Shown here one piece after another: positions 53,001-60,845 of a stretch of 64,000 bases of DNA. The stretch's first letter is position 1, and the number at the start of each line of letters is the position of its first letter. The DNA is taken from contig NZ_CP016279.1 of the NCBI RefSeq assembly GCF_001542625.1, positions 2,294,001 to 2,358,000 of the forward strand, read 5' to 3'. The notes beneath the pieces were generated by a model. The model was not told the origin of the DNA and ran no database searches. It saw only the letters and a list, made by a program, of their open reading frames with translations. The stretch comes from Streptomyces griseochromogenes. GTDB taxonomy: Bacteria > Actinomycetota > Actinomycetes > Streptomycetales > Streptomycetaceae. Position numbers and translations under genes: made by a program.

Positions 53001-55293
53001 CGAGGACGGGCTGGCGGTGCCGGACGGTCGGCGCTGGCGCCTGGGATCGGCGCGGCAGGGGACGATCGAGGACCTGGTGCTGGAGGACCGGGGCGACGGA
53101 GGGCGGCCGCTGGAGCCCGGTGAGGTACGGGTGGCGGTGCGCGCGGCCGGGGTGAACTTCCGGGACGTGCTGAACGTCCTGGGGATGTATCCCGGTGAGG
53201 CGGGCCCGATGGGTCTGGAAGGTGCCGGTGTGGTGTCGGAGGTCGGGCCGGACGTGGCGGACCTGGCCGTCGGCGATGCGGTGATGGGGCTGTTCCCGGG
53301 GGCGTTCGGGCCGACGGTGGTGGCCGATGCGCGACTGGTGAGGCCAGTGCCGACGGGGTGGTCGTTGGCGCAGGCGGCCGCGATGCCGGTGGCGTTCCTG
53401 ACGGCGTATCACGCGCTCGTGGAGCTGGCCGGTCTGCGACCGGGGGAGCGGGTACTGATCCACTCGGCGGCCGGCGGAGTGGGAATGGCGGCAGTGCAGT
53501 TGGCGCGCCATCTGGGTGCGGAGGTGTTCGCCACCGCGTCGCCGTCCAAGTGGGCGGCCGTGCGGGAGCTGGGCGTCGAGACAACCCACATCGCTTCGTC
53601 GCGGACGACGGAGTTCGAGGCGCTTTTCCGTGACGCGTCCGGTGGGCGTGGTGTGGATGTGGTGCTGGACTCGCTGGCGGGTGAGTTCGTGGACGCTTCC
53701 CTGCGCCTGACGCGTGCGGGTGGGCGGTTCGTGGAGATGGGCAAGACCGACATCCGTGATCCTGAGGAGGTCGAGCGGCTGCACCGGGTGGCGTATCAGG
53801 CGTTCGATCTGCTGCAGCAGGACCCGGGTGTGATCGGGGCGATGCTGTCGTCGCTGACCGAGCTGTTCGCCCAGGGTTCGCTCGTGCCGTTGCCGGTGGC
53901 GTGCTGGGACGTGCGGCGAGCGGCGGACGCGTTCCGGTTCCTGAGTCAGGCCCGTCACATCGGCAAGGTCGTACTGACCGTTCCGGCCGAACGGGAGGCC
54001 GGGCGCGGCGGTACGGTGCTGATCACCGGTGCCTCGGGTGCGCTGGGCAAGCTGGTCGCCCGGCACCTCGTCGTGACCGGGCAGGCGCAGCGACTGCTGC
54101 TGGTCTCGCGCCGTGGTCCGGCCGCGCCGGGTATGGCCGCGCTGGCCGCCGAGTTGCACGGGCTGGGCGCCGAGGTCACCCTGACCGCCTGTGACACGGC
54201 CGACAGGGACCAGCTCGCCGGTGTTCTGGCCGGCGTGCCGCTGACCGGGGTCATCCACACCGCGGGTGTGCTCGACGACGGGGTCATCGGGGCGCTGACC
54301 CGGGAGCGGCTCCGGCAGGTCATGCGGCCCAAGGTCGAAGCCGCCTGGCACCTGCACGAACTCACCCGTGATCTGGACCTGGACACCTTCATCCTGTTCT
54401 CGTCCGTCGCCGGTGTCATCGGCAACGCGGGTCAGGCCAACTACGCGGCTGCCAACACGTTCCTGGACGCCCTTGCCGCCCACCGCCGGCATCAGGGCCT
54501 GCCCGCCCTGTCGCTGGCCTGGGGTCCCTGGGAGGACGGCATGGCCGGTGGCCTCGCCGACGCCGACCGGCAGCGGATGGCCCGTCAGGGTCTGCGGCCG
54601 CTGGCCGGGTCCGACGGGCTCGCGCTGCTGGACTCGGCCGCGGACCGGGCAGCACCCATGCTGGTGACGGCACGGCTCGACCTGCCGGCCTTCCGCCGCC
54701 CCGGCAGTGCCGTCCCCGCCCTGATGACCAGCCTGGTCCGCCCTGGACGGCGTACCGCCGGGCGGCCCTCCTCGGACGGGGGCAAGAACCTGGCGAACCG
54801 CCTGGCCACCTTGCCGGTGGCCGAGCGGGAGAAGGAGATCCTGCAACTGATCCTGACCCAGGCGGCACTCGTCCTCGGCCTGCCCGGGCCGGACGCCATC
54901 GACCCCGCGCGGTACTTCCGTCAGCTCGGCTTCGACTCGCTGACCGCACTGGAGTTCCGTAACCGGATCAGCAACGCCGTCGGGTTGCGTCTGCCCGCGG
55001 CGGTGGTCTTCGACTATCCGACTCCCGCAGGGCTCGCCGGATATCTCGGGGAGAAGATCGCCGACCAGGAAATCGACTACCAGCCTGTGCTGAAAGAGCT
55101 CGACAAACTCGAGTCCCTGCTGTCCGTGATTGCCCAGCACAATGGCAAGAAGTTGAAGATCATCACCCGCCTCGAAACCATCATGGACGATTTCCGCACG
55201 GGGGCCGCGGACGATACGTCCGGCGACCAGGACATCGCAGAGGCGACGGACGATGAAATGTTCGATCTCATCAATAAAGAGCTGGGAATCTAG
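42472..55293 (+). CDS. Modular type I PKS, modules 4 and 5 (both fully reducing, malonyl)
   Basis: The 4273-aa protein starts with a coiled-coil docking helix ([18 protein letters not shown]) that matches the acidic tail of the preceding PKS. Module 4: KS 42577-43850 (Cys 43081), AT 44170-45240 (GHSIGE, HAFH), DH 45290-46130 ([11 protein letters not shown]), ER 46710-47630, KR 47650-48230, ACP 48500-48720. Module 5: KS 48800-50080 (Cys 49309), AT 50400-51470 (HAFH 50980), DH 51500-52400, ER 53060-53990, KR 54010-54580, ACP 54850-55050. The C-terminus ends in [14 protein letters not shown], another acidic docking end, but no PKS with the matching N-terminal helix is seen in the window; the partner is probably encoded left of base 1. 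AAGGAAGG lies before the ATG. It starts 44 nt after the previous gene, so they form one operon. Module 5 DH and early ER are clearly less similar to the other copies. Confidence 0.95.
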   Translation: MANEEKLRDYLKRVTTDLHQTRERLREIEDRRQEPMAIVGMGCRFPGGVSSPGEFWRLLVSGGDAVGEFPVDRGWGGDVYDPDPDAVGKSYSGRGGFLYGAGEFDAGFFGISPREALAMDPQQRLLLETSWEALEDAGIDPGGLRGSATGVFAGLIYHDYLQFGAVSGDVEGYLGTGGSGGVASGRVAYALGLEGPAVTVDTACSSSLVAVHLAVQSLRSGECSLALAGGVTVMATPGTFVDFSRQRGLAADGRCKAYAQGADGTGWGEGVGVLVLERLSDARRLGHRVLGVVAGSAMNQDGASNGLTAPNGPAQQRVIRAALASAGVGADGVDVVEGHGTGTRLGDPIEAQALIATYGQDRSVERPLWLGSVKSNIGHTQAAAGVAGIIKMVAAMQHGVVPATLHVDAPSSHIDWDAGAVRLVTEAVAWPDAGRPRRAGVSSFGFSGTNAHVIIEQAPADDTPDTDPADGDAGLPPVVPWVVSGRTAAGLAAQAERLSAFVQSCADVGVADVGWSLAAMRSALEHRAVVLGADQAELLAGLDALAEGREVAGVVTGVVGPVGKVGFVFTGQGAQRLGMGRELYEAFPVFAEAFDAVCAGLDEHLNGSVAAVIRGEGRPDWVGAGQVDETVWAQAGLFAVEVALFRLLESWGIAPQVVAGHSIGELAAAHVAGVWSLEDACAVVAARGRLMQELPSGGAMVAVEATEEQVAEAIQGRSLVGIAAVNGPRAVVISGAEAEVEAVAEELARAGARTRRLRVSHAFHSPLMEPMLERFAEVVGSVGYQEPRLAMVSALTGQPVTSEVTDPAYWVSHVREAVRFADAVSALRESGVRTFVEIGPDGVLSGMGPQTHTTSEAGDADADEAWLPVLRRGRNEVKALLTALARIHVRGLAVDWEQIFTGTGARRVDLPTYAFQRQRYWLPASSGLVDATGLGQSPARHPLLGAAVELPANGGLVLTGRLSVAAQPWLADHVVAGRVVVPGAALLEMAVRAGDEAECARIEELLIETPLTLPERGGVQVQVTLAEPDHEGRRDVAIYSRPEDAVPGEQWTRHATGVATPAEVVVGDGELAVWPPVGAVEVDLADFYGGLGRRGLVYGPVFRGTQAAWRRGEELFAEVALPEGVTVAGFGLHPALLDAALHVAGLGVGGEGLVLPFAWGDVVVHAAGAVSARVRIVPGVSGEGVSVTLADAVGGLIASVGSLVLRPLSADALAGGRARDGLFRVEWVPALSVESVESVEQADGGRWVWVGVGGVGELVAGVEAGGGVPEVVVVCAVPDSGVGVAEAARGVAVGVLGVVREWLAADVLSGSRLLVVTERAVDAGFEVPVVGAASVWGLVGAVQSENPGRVLLADVDDVAAVGVEGVLRAGVASGEAQFVVRSGQVRVPRLGRAVPGLRVPAEGGWRLGFGERGTLDNLVLVPAGSGELGVGEVRVGLRAAGVNFRDVLNVLGMYPGEAGLLGLEGAGVVLEVGSGVSGLRPGDAVMGLFSGAFTAEAVTDARLLAPVPVGWSMAEAAAAPVVFLTAWYALVELAGLQSGESVLVHAAAGGVGIAAVQLARHLGAEVFATASPSKWAAVRELGVETTHIASSRTTEFEAVFRDVSGGRGVDVVLDSLAGEFVDASLRLTRPGGRFVEMGKTDIRDPEEVERLHRVAYQAFDLLQQDPGVIGAMLSSLTELFARGVLRPLPVACWDVRRAVDAFRFLSQARHIGKVVLTVPVRESGRAGTVLITGASGALGRLVARHLAVTGQAQRLLLVSRRGMDAPGMPELVTELAGFGVTAQAVACDAADRGQLAGVLADVPVEVPLTGVVHAAGVLDDGLAVSLTPERVEAVMRPKVDAAWHLHELTRHLDLDMFVLFSSIAGVTGNAGQANYAAANTFLDALAAYRCREGLSGVSLAWGPWDEGMAGGLTDADWQRMARQGLRPLSGPEGLELLDAAAVEAVDPLLVAARLDLATLRRSGEIPPLLSALVQAGRSNAPGRRTVGAPAAGGDHALAGRLAALSPAEQQDVLQDLVMEQAALVLGMSGPDIIEAGRTFRDVGFDSLTAVELRNRLNSATGLHLPATAVFDYPTPTALAEFVLGEVLGDVGGVSVGAVVPAGGGVVVDDDRFVIVGMGCRFPGGVSSPGEFWRLLVSGGDAVGEFPVDRGWGGDVYDPDPDAVGKSYSGRGGFLYGAGEFDAGFFGISPREALAMDPQQRLLLETSWEALEDAGIDPGGLRGSATGVFAGLIYHDYLQFGAVSGDVEGYLGTGGSGGVASGRVAYALGLEGPAVTVDTACSSSLVAVHLAVQSLRSGECSLALAGGVTVMATPGTFVDFSRQRGLAADGRCKAYAQGADGTGWGEGVGVLVLERLSDARRLGHRVLGVVAGSAMNQDGASNGLTAPNGPAQQRVIRSALASAGLGTGDVDVVEGHGTGTRLGDPIEAQALIATYGQDRSVERPLWLGSVKSNIGHTQAAAGVAGIIKMVAAMQHGVVPATLHVDAPSSHIDWDAGAVRLVTEAVAWPDAGRPRRAGVSSFGFSGTNAHVIIEQAPADAAAQVDPVDGDAGALPVVPWVVSGRTPEGLAAQAERLTEHIQDHEDATATDVGWSLARTRSALEHRAVVLGADQAELLAGLGALAEGREVAGVVTGVVGPVGKVGFVFTGQGAQRLGMGRELYEAFPVFAEAFDAVCAGLDEHLNGSVAAVIRGEGLPDWVGAGLVDETVWAQAGLFAVEVALFRLLESWGIAPQVVAGHSIGELAAAHVAGVWSLEDACAVVAARGRLMQELPSGGAMVAVEATEEQVAEAIQGRSLVGIAAVNGPRAVVISGAEAEVEAVAEELARAGARTRRLRVSHAFHSPLMEPMLERFAEVVGAVGYQTPQLAMVSALTGQAVTSEVTDPAYWVSHVREAVRFADAVSALRESGVRTFVEIGPDGVLSGMGPQTRSAGEAGGDAGGEVWLPVLRRGRDEVRALFTAVAKVHVRGLAVDWEQIFTGTGARRVDLPTYAFQRQRYWLTPVSASRAEHLGLESSGHPLLGAAVELPATGGLVLTGQLSLSAQPWLADHVVAGRVVVPGAALLEMAVRAGDEAECARIEELLIETPLTLPERGGVQVQVTVGEADQEGRRELAVFARAAEGAWVRHASGALTSAETDGQAGGQAGGQAGGQADRQVGGEAAAEDTEWVAQWPPAKAVAVETGGLYEGLAGAGLEYGPVFRGVQAAWRRGNELFAEVALAEGTEVSGFGLHPALLDAALHVTELESVGGEGPLLPLEWGDVAVHAAGAVAARVRIAPSDSGDGVSLTLVDAVGGLIASAESVVLGALPAGALEPAAGTAGDAFFRVEWIPAAAAAGSEEVGCRWAVLGEDGGLGVPGATLYTDVAELVAAVAAGAEVPDVVVACCVPGTGGGGDAASVRSGDLADAAQEVVLRVLGVVQEWLATGVLDGSRLVVVTERAVDAGPAVGVRLDGAGVAGLVRAAANEHPERVVLADVDALVGAGSLVLGGTELGEPEFAVRDGQVRVPRLVRAVEDGLAVPDGRRWRLGSARQGTIEDLVLEDRGDGGRPLEPGEVRVAVRAAGVNFRDVLNVLGMYPGEAGPMGLEGAGVVSEVGPDVADLAVGDAVMGLFPGAFGPTVVADARLVRPVPTGWSLAQAAAMPVAFLTAYHALVELAGLRPGERVLIHSAAGGVGMAAVQLARHLGAEVFATASPSKWAAVRELGVETTHIASSRTTEFEALFRDASGGRGVDVVLDSLAGEFVDASLRLTRAGGRFVEMGKTDIRDPEEVERLHRVAYQAFDLLQQDPGVIGAMLSSLTELFAQGSLVPLPVACWDVRRAADAFRFLSQARHIGKVVLTVPAEREAGRGGTVLITGASGALGKLVARHLVVTGQAQRLLLVSRRGPAAPGMAALAAELHGLGAEVTLTACDTADRDQLAGVLAGVPLTGVIHTAGVLDDGVIGALTRERLRQVMRPKVEAAWHLHELTRDLDLDTFILFSSVAGVIGNAGQANYAAANTFLDALAAHRRHQGLPALSLAWGPWEDGMAGGLADADRQRMARQGLRPLAGSDGLALLDSAADRAAPMLVTARLDLPAFRRPGSAVPALMTSLVRPGRRTAGRPSSDGGKNLANRLATLPVAEREKEILQLILTQAALVLGLPGPDAIDPARYFRQLGFDSLTALEFRNRISNAVGLRLPAAVVFDYPTPAGLAGYLGEKIADQEIDYQPVLKELDKLESLLSVIAQHNGKKLKIITRLETIMDDFRTGAADDTSGDQDIAEATDDEMFDLINKELGI
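51880..51939 (+). repeat. 12-bp tandem repeat in the module 5 DH linker
   Basis: About four imperfect GGGCAGGCCGGT units encode a GGQA-type repeat in a DH surface loop. It is absent from the other four malonyl modules and is in frame. Confidence 0.8.
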
Positions 55294-55354
55294 GTTGCCG
55301 GGTGGTCCTGTGTGGATTCCGGCGAACCGAACGGACTCGTGAAGGGGTAACGCC

Positions 55355-58300
55355 ATGATCTCTTCGGAAGAGATTGTGCCTGCGGAACCGGGCGTTGATG
55401 TCGAAGTCTCTCCCAAGGAAGAGGCGCTGTGGATGCTCGAGTCGCTGGCGCCCGGCACACCGGTGAACAACCAGTCCGTAGCGTTCGCCGTGGCCGGGCA
55501 GCTGGATCCGGCGGAGCTGGAACGTGCCCTGTCCGTCCTGCTGCGCCGCCATGAGGCACTGCGTACGGTCTATCGCGGCGACGGCACGCGGTTGGTCAAG
55601 CGTGTGGTCGGCCCGGACGAGTTCGAGCTGGACATCGCCCAGGTCGTCCTCCCGCAGGAGCCGACCGAGGACGATCTCGCTTCGGTGACCGCCGCGCCGT
55701 TCGACCTGAACGGCCGGCCGATGCTGAGAGTGGCGCTCTTCCGCGGTCCCGGCAGGGACGTCTTCTGTGTGACGGCGCACCACTTGATTTTCGACGGGCT
55801 GTCCTCCGCCGTCTTTCTCGAGGAGTTCGCGGCCGCGTACGGGCATGTCGTCGAGGGACAGCCGGTGCTCGGAACCGTCCAGGCGGCGCCGAGCGGGCAG
55901 AGCCTCGCCTTCTGGAAGAAGGAGCTGGCGGGCGCGAGCGTCGACGACCTCGAGCTGGCGTGCGCGGCCCCCGAGCCCGACCGGCCGACGCTGGCCGGTG
56001 CGCAGATCAGCCGTAGCCTGTCGCCGCGGATCGTGGCCGCGGTCCGGAGGCTGGGCGGCGAACTGCGGGTTCCGGATTCCGCGATCCTGCTCGCCGCCTA
56101 TTACGCGCTGCTGGAGGGGCACGGCGCCGGTCCCGATCTCGTCGTCGGCTCCCCGGTCGACGTCCGGCCCGAGCACGCGGCGCGCGCCATCGGATACCAC
56201 GTCAACTACGTGCCGTTGCGGATGAGGGTGGATCAGGAGGAGCGCGTACGCGATCTGGTGCTCAGGAGCAACGAAACGCTGCTGACGGCCACGGCGCACG
56301 CCGACGTGCCCGTGGACGCGCATGCCGATCTCATGCCCAGATCGCGATCCGGCCGACGGGCCACGCCCTTTCGGTATGTTTTCCAGTACCGGACGGGTGA
56401 CGATCTCGCCGAATTCCGTATCGGCAGTCTCGTGGCCCGGCCCTTTCTGCCCGGGAACGGATTCAGCAAGTTCGACGTCGATTTCTCCGCTGCTGTGACG
56501 GATGAATCCATCGAGGTGCGGGCCCGCTACCGTACCGAGCTTTTCGAATCGTCCGATGCCGAACTCCTGCTGGTGCGCTACGAGGCGGTGCTCTCCTCGT
56601 TCGCGGATGACGCCGACGGCAGGATCGGTGACGTACGGATGTGGAGCGCGCGCGACCGCGAGGTCATCGGGGAGGCCAACGACACCGCCCGGCCCGTCGA
56701 GCCCGCTTCCGTCCTGCGCGGCATTCAGGACCGCGTGCGGGAGACGCCCGACGCCGTCGCCGTCGTGGACGGCGAACAGCTCGTGAGCTACCGGCGCCTG
56801 TGGAACGCGGCGCACGGAATATGCGAGCTGATCCACGGCGCCGGCCTGGGCACCGGCGACGTGGTGGCCGTGGCCCTTCCGCGCGGCGCCGAACTGGCCG
56901 CCGCGGTCATCGGGACCTGGCTGGCCGGCGCGGCCTACCTGCCCATCGACTCGGCCCACCCCGAGGAGCGGATCAGGTACCAGCTCTCGGACTCGGCCGC
57001 GAAGGTCCTCCTGGCGACCGAGGACATGGCGCATTTCGCGGACGGCGAGCTCACGGTGCTGACCGTGCCGACGGCGGCCGACGCACCGGACAGCGACCTC
57101 GTCGGCACCCGGCCCGTGGTGGTCGATCCGGCGGCCTGCGCGTACCTGATCTACACATCCGGATCCACCGGCCGCCCCAAGGGCACACTGGTCAGCCACT
57201 CCGCACTGGCCAACCTCACCGCCCACTTCGTCGAGGAACTGGGGGCGGCGGCCACCGACACCATGCTGTGGCTGACCACGTTCGCCTTCGACATCTCCGG
57301 TCTCGAGCTGTTCGTTCCCCTGGTCTCGGGCGGCCGCCTGGTGCCCGCCCCCGACCCGGCCAGGAGCGACGGACGGGTCCTGCGCGAGCTGGTGGAACGC
57401 CACCAGGTGCGGTTCATCCAGGCGACACCGACGACCTGGCGCCTCGTCATCGACCGGGTCGAAGGCTGTCTCGGCGGCCGCAGCGTGCTGGCGGGCGGCG
57501 AGCCCGTGCCCGCCTGGCTGGCCCAGCGGCTGGTGGCCGCCGGCAGCGAGTTCCACCATGTGTACGGGCCGACCGAGACGACCATCTGGTCGACCTCGCG
57601 TGTCGTGTCCGACGAGTCCGAAGCGCGACTGGACGTCGGCCGGCCGATCCGCAACACCCAGGTCCTCGTCCTCGACCAGTACGGTCGTGAGCTCCCGATC
57701 GGCGTCCGCGGTGAACTGTGCATCGCGGGCGCGGGAGTGGCGATCGGATATCACGACCGGCCGGAACTCAACGCGCAACGCTTCGGCGAGCACCCCGAGT
57801 ACGGCCGCTACTACCGCACGGGCGACGTGGCACGCTGGCGCGAGACCGGCGTGCTCGACCTGTTCGGCCGCAGCGACCGGCAGGTCAAACTCCGTGGGAA
57901 CCGCATCGAACTCGGCGAGATCGAGGCCACGTTGCTGGCACACCCGGAGGTCGGCGCGGCCGCCGTGATCATGATCGGGGACCCGAGCGCGGACGCCGTG
58001 CTCATCGGCTGTCTGGAGCCCGCCGACGGTTCGCTGGACATCGAGAGCGTCTGGGCGCACGCCCGCGCGCACCTGTCCCGGTCGATGCTCCCCGGTGACT
58101 TCTTCACGATGGACGCGCTGCCGGTCAACGGGAGCGGAAAGGTCGACTACCCCGCGCTGACGCGGCAGGTCGGCGAACGGCGTGAGCACGCTGCCGGCGC
58201 GCGGCTGGACCTGGACCACCCGGACCTGGACGACGAGCTGACAGCGCAGCTGACGGCGCTGTGGCGGACCATCCTCAAACGCGAGGACATCACCGCCGAC

Positions 58301-58474
58301 GCGGACTTCTTCGAGTGCGGGGGCAACTCCATGCTCGCCGCCTGGGCGATGCAGGAGCTCCAGAACATGAGCGGCATCTCGCTGAGCCTCGCCGAGATGT
58401 TCGAGAGGCCGACGCCGCGGGGCCTGGCCGTCCACGTGCGGGACACGGCGCGGCGGCAGCCGGCCGCTGGATGA
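55355..58474 (+). CDS. Stand-alone NRPS module C-A-PCP, predicted glycine-activating
   Basis: The 1039-aa protein has a C domain (about residues 20-440) with intact HHLIFDG at 142-148, an A domain (about 445-935) with intact A3 YTSGSTGRPKG, YGPTETT, GRSDRQVKLRGNRIE and NGSGK motifs, and a PCP with GGNSML (Ser992). Reading the ten specificity positions by eye against GrsA gives DILQLGVIWK, closest to known glycine codes. There is no thioesterase or reductase domain, so release must happen elsewhere. Its C domain resembles that of the degenerate NRPS at 13648-16737 in layout and N-terminal sequence, so the two are probably paralogues. It likely adds Gly to the polyketide, may also load the other PCP, or both. 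ATG at 55355 follows AAGGGG; the gap to the PKS is 61 nt. Confidence 0.92.
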   Translation: MISSEEIVPAEPGVDVEVSPKEEALWMLESLAPGTPVNNQSVAFAVAGQLDPAELERALSVLLRRHEALRTVYRGDGTRLVKRVVGPDEFELDIAQVVLPQEPTEDDLASVTAAPFDLNGRPMLRVALFRGPGRDVFCVTAHHLIFDGLSSAVFLEEFAAAYGHVVEGQPVLGTVQAAPSGQSLAFWKKELAGASVDDLELACAAPEPDRPTLAGAQISRSLSPRIVAAVRRLGGELRVPDSAILLAAYYALLEGHGAGPDLVVGSPVDVRPEHAARAIGYHVNYVPLRMRVDQEERVRDLVLRSNETLLTATAHADVPVDAHADLMPRSRSGRRATPFRYVFQYRTGDDLAEFRIGSLVARPFLPGNGFSKFDVDFSAAVTDESIEVRARYRTELFESSDAELLLVRYEAVLSSFADDADGRIGDVRMWSARDREVIGEANDTARPVEPASVLRGIQDRVRETPDAVAVVDGEQLVSYRRLWNAAHGICELIHGAGLGTGDVVAVALPRGAELAAAVIGTWLAGAAYLPIDSAHPEERIRYQLSDSAAKVLLATEDMAHFADGELTVLTVPTAADAPDSDLVGTRPVVVDPAACAYLIYTSGSTGRPKGTLVSHSALANLTAHFVEELGAAATDTMLWLTTFAFDISGLELFVPLVSGGRLVPAPDPARSDGRVLRELVERHQVRFIQATPTTWRLVIDRVEGCLGGRSVLAGGEPVPAWLAQRLVAAGSEFHHVYGPTETTIWSTSRVVSDESEARLDVGRPIRNTQVLVLDQYGRELPIGVRGELCIAGAGVAIGYHDRPELNAQRFGEHPEYGRYYRTGDVARWRETGVLDLFGRSDRQVKLRGNRIELGEIEATLLAHPEVGAAAVIMIGDPSADAVLIGCLEPADGSLDIESVWAHARAHLSRSMLPGDFFTMDALPVNGSGKVDYPALTRQVGERREHAAGARLDLDHPDLDDELTAQLTALWRTILKREDITADADFFECGGNSMLAAWAMQELQNMSGISLSLAEMFERPTPRGLAVHVRDTARRQPAAG

Positions 58475-58496
58475 GACGGCCGTACGAGGATCAGGG

Positions 58497-58520
58497 GCGG
58501 GACGTTCGCCGGACGCCCGC
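58497..58520. terminator. Hairpin between convergent NRPS and ABC genes
   Basis: GCGGGACGT (58497-58505) pairs with ACGCCCGC (58513-58520) with one bulged A and a 7-nt loop, 23 nt after the NRPS stop. The 207-bp convergent gap holds no other structure that I can see. It may end the long biosynthetic transcript. Confidence 0.4.
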
Positions 58521-58681
58521 TCGGACGGCCGCGCCGCGTTCGCGTGCGAGGGGCCGCATGTCGGTGGCGGGCGTGCGCCACGGCGCATGTCTGCGCACCC
58601 CGTCGGCGCTCGTTGCGCCGATGGCGGTGATGGCTGTGCTGGACACGGAGGTTTCTCCCGGCGCGTTCGGGTGTGGTCGGC

Positions 58682-59596
58682 CTAGAGGGTGGCGGAACGC
58701 TTGTGGGCCATGGTGAGGAGTACGTCCTCCAGCGTGGCCTGGTCGACGCGAAGGTGTTCGGCCACGATCTGGTGGTGCGCCAGCAGACAGGTGACCGCGC
58801 CCAGCGCGTTGTGGTTGCCGGTCACCACGACATAGTCGCCTTGGCGGGTCACACCGCTCACATCGGGCAGCCGTGCCAGCAGAGCGTCGTTGAGCGGCGC
58901 GGAGGGACGGAACTGGATGCGCTGCTCGGTCTGGACCCGCTCGGCCAGCCCGGCGGGGGTGTCGGTGGCCGCGATGCGGCCCTTGTCGATCACGGCGATC
59001 CGGTCGCACAGGAGCTCGGCCTCTTCCACGAAGCGCGTGACCAGGAGGATGGTGACGCCGCTGTCGCGCACCGTTTTGATCAGCTCCCAGGTCTCGCGCC
59101 TGGACTGCGGGTCCAGTTCGGTGGTGAGCTCGTCGAGCACGGCCACCTGAGGATTTCCGACCAGGGCCAGTGCGACGGACAGACGCTGCTTCTGGCTGCC
59201 GGACAGCGCGCCGCAGGCGTTGCCGCCCTTGGAGCTGAGCCCGAGCGCGTCCATGAGATGCCGCCAGTCGGCAGGGTTGCGGTAGAAGGAGCTGTAGAGC
59301 GACAGCGCCTCCGCGACCTGCATCCGGTCGGGTAATTGGCCGTCCTGCAGCTGGACACCGAGCTGCTGGGTGATCTCGGCCCGCTCCTGCCGGGGGTCGA
59401 GACCGAGCACGTTGATCTCGCCGCCGTCGCGGTTCCGCAGCCCCTCGATGCATTCCACGGTCGTGGTCTTGCCCGCGCCGCTGGGGCCGAGAATCCCGAA
59501 GATCTCGCCTTCCTCGACGGAGAAGGAGACATCGTCGACCGCCACGAGGTCGCCGTACTTCTTGTGCAGGTTCTGCACCTCAATCACTGCGGACAC
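58682..59596 (-). CDS. ABC transporter ATP-binding protein (drug/lipid exporter type), orphan
   Basis: The ~304-aa protein has Walker A GPSGAGKT (37-44), signature LSGSQKQRLS and Walker B VAVLDELTTELDP. The H-loop, normally THxxEEAE, reads TRFVEEAE, and the usual DEPT is DELT, so the switch His is absent. The family normally pairs with an ABC-2 permease encoded next door, but the next gene downstream is the convergent NRPS and no permease is in the window. Self-resistance or product export would be the expected role; reduced activity or a distant partner is possible. GTG at 59596 has AAAGGG seven bases before it; an upstream ATG at 59620 lacks a ribosome site. Codon 88 (59335-59333) is TTA, suggesting bldA control. 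The shared element at 59646-59709 is its likely promoter. Confidence 0.85.
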   Translation of the reverse strand: MSAVIEVQNLHKKYGDLVAVDDVSFSVEEGEIFGILGPSGAGKTTTVECIEGLRNRDGGEINVLGLDPRQERAEITQQLGVQLQDGQLPDRMQVAEALSLYSSFYRNPADWRHLMDALGLSSKGGNACGALSGSQKQRLSVALALVGNPQVAVLDELTTELDPQSRRETWELIKTVRDSGVTILLVTRFVEEAELLCDRIAVIDKGRIAATDTPAGLAERVQTEQRIQFRPSAPLNDALLARLPDVSGVTRQGDYVVVTGNHNALGAVTCLLAHHQIVAEHLRVDQATLEDVLLTMAHKRSATL

Positions 59597-59645
59597 GATC
59601 TGGCCCTTTCGTGCGCTCATTCAATTTGGCCGACGCTAGAAAATA

Positions 59646-59709
59646 TACGCCCGGCCCGCTTGCGCCTGGTATCCCGCTATGCCCCGTGGGGGGTGGGGCT
59701 AGACCCACC
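59646..59709 (-). promoter_or_regulatory. Promoter/operator element of the ABC gene, shared with the kinase operon
   Basis: It contains the near-palindrome GGTGGGGCTAGACCCACC (59692-59709), a 12-bp spacer, GGTATCCCGCTA (59668-59679) and TACGnnCGGCCCnCnTGnGCC to 59646. All parts recur in the same order and spacing at 62604-62668. On the - strand the conserved TAGCGGGATACC probably holds the -10 region and the palindrome the regulator site. It lies 50-110 bp before the ABC start. Confidence 0.7.
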
Positions 59710-59898
59710 GGGTTTCAGGCCTTTCGCGTTCAAACATTCATATGCCGATAAAGATCACGCCGAATGACCGAAGTTGTGCGTGAGTTGGCGAACAAATCGA
59801 GCATCGGGTTCGAAAGAGCCCGGAAAATGGCCGTACTTGGTGCAGCGGTTCGGTGTGGAACGGCTGAAACTGGCTGGTGAGGCAGGGTGATCGCGATG

Positions 59899-59923
59899 GC
59901 CGGCCGCCCGATGGGCGGCCGGC
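59899..59923. terminator. Perfect 11-bp GC-rich stem with 3-nt loop
   Basis: GCCGGCCGCCC, loop GAT, GGGCGGCCGGC. It is very stable and has no T run on either side. It could be a second terminator for the leftward regulator transcript or protect the ABC promoter from read-through. Confidence 0.5.
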
Positions 59924-60002
59924 ATGGCCGAATGAGGGTCCGGCCCGGCGAGAATCGGCCGTCGAATATCTCGACAGCGCGTGTCGGCCTTTGAAGCGGT
60001 AT

Positions 60003-60032
60003 GTCATCGGAAGTGGTGCGTCATCCGAAGTG
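60003..60032. repeat. Direct repeat GTCATC(G/C)GAAGTG
   Basis: Copies at 60003-60015 and 60020-60032 match at 12 of 13 bases with a 17-bp period. A regulator site is possible; no function can be assigned. Confidence 0.5.
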
Positions 60033-60131
60033 ACGTGCGGTCTCCAGAATTCTCAATGGCTATCCGGAGAGCGATACGCATCGCCTGTCGCGCGGAGTTT
60101 GTCGCACGAACCTTGTCGCAGGAAAAGGCGA

Positions 60132-60182
60132 ATATCCGGGCCGGTCGGCCGGTTTGGTCGGCCGACCTTCAAATCCCGGATA
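60132..60182 (-). terminator. Probable terminator of the sensor kinase / response regulator operon
   Basis: Directly after the regulator stop, ATATCCGGG (60132-60140) pairs with CCCGGATAT (60174-60182), enclosing a second stem GGTCGGCC (60143-60150) with GGCCGACC (60160-60167). On the - strand a T-rich stretch (CGCCTTTTCC) follows. Confidence 0.65.
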
Positions 60183-60845
60183 TCACTGGTCGTCCTGTCC
60201 GCCCGCGCCGAGATAGGTGAGGACGGCCCGGACCCGGCGGTTGGTGTCGTCGTCGGCGGCAAGGCCCAGCTTGGCGAAGATCGTGGTCGTGTACTTGCTG
60301 ATGGCGCCCTCGCTGAGGAACAGCCGGCCGGCGATCGCCGCATTGGACAGGCCCTCGGCCATCAGCGCGAGCACCGAGCGCTCCCGCTCGGTGAGCGTGG
60401 CGAGGGGATCGGCTCGCATGGGCCGGCCCAGCAGCTTCGCCACCACCGTCGGGTCGAGCGCCGTACCGCCGTCGGCGACGCGGTTGAGCGCGTCCATGAA
60501 CTGGCCTGCGTCCAGAACGCGGTCCTTGAGCTGGTAGCCGACGCCACCGTGCCCGTCGGCGAGCAACTCCCGCGCGTACAGCTGCTCCACATGCTGCGAG
60601 AGGATGAGCACGGGCAGCCCCGGCAGCACCCGGCGCGCGGCGAGCGCGGCCTGGAGACCCTCGTCGGAGAACGTCGGTGGCAGCCGGACGTCCACGATGG
60701 CCACATCCGGCCGCTCGTTGACCAGAGCGTCGAGCGTGGCGGGCCCGGAGTCGACCGCCGCGACCACGGAATGCCCGTGCGCCTCGACGAGACGCACCAT
60801 CCCGTCGCGGAGCAGGAACAGATCTTCGGCTACGACAACGCGCAC
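60183..60845 (-). CDS. NarL/LuxR-family response regulator
   Basis: The 220-aa protein has a receiver domain with acidic pair E7-D8, phospho-acceptor Asp52 (IVDVRLPP) and conserved K in YQLKD. Its C-terminal LuxR helix-turn-helix is LTERERSVLALMAEGLSNAAIAGRLFLS followed by the recognition helix. It overlaps the sensor kinase gene by 16 nt, so the two are translated together. The near-palindromic element before both this operon and the ABC gene is the obvious candidate target, giving autoregulation and control of export (inference). Confidence 0.93.
   Translation of the reverse strand: MRVVVAEDLFLLRDGMVRLVEAHGHSVVAAVDSGPATLDALVNERPDVAIVDVRLPPTFSDEGLQAALAARRVLPGLPVLILSQHVEQLYARELLADGHGGVGYQLKDRVLDAGQFMDALNRVADGGTALDPTVVAKLLGRPMRADPLATLTERERSVLALMAEGLSNAAIAGRLFLSEGAISKYTTTIFAKLGLAADDDTNRRVRAVLTYLGAGGQDDQ

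Larger units (their letters stand above)
59597..60182. other. Intergenic region between ABC ATPase and response regulator genes
   Basis: The 586-bp stretch has no convincing gene. It holds the ABC promoter element (59646-59709), an A/T-richer segment (about 59710-59870), a perfect hairpin (59899-59923), a direct repeat (60003-60032) and the regulator-operon terminator (60132-60182). Open frames here lack family motifs and a ribosome site. Confidence 0.7.
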
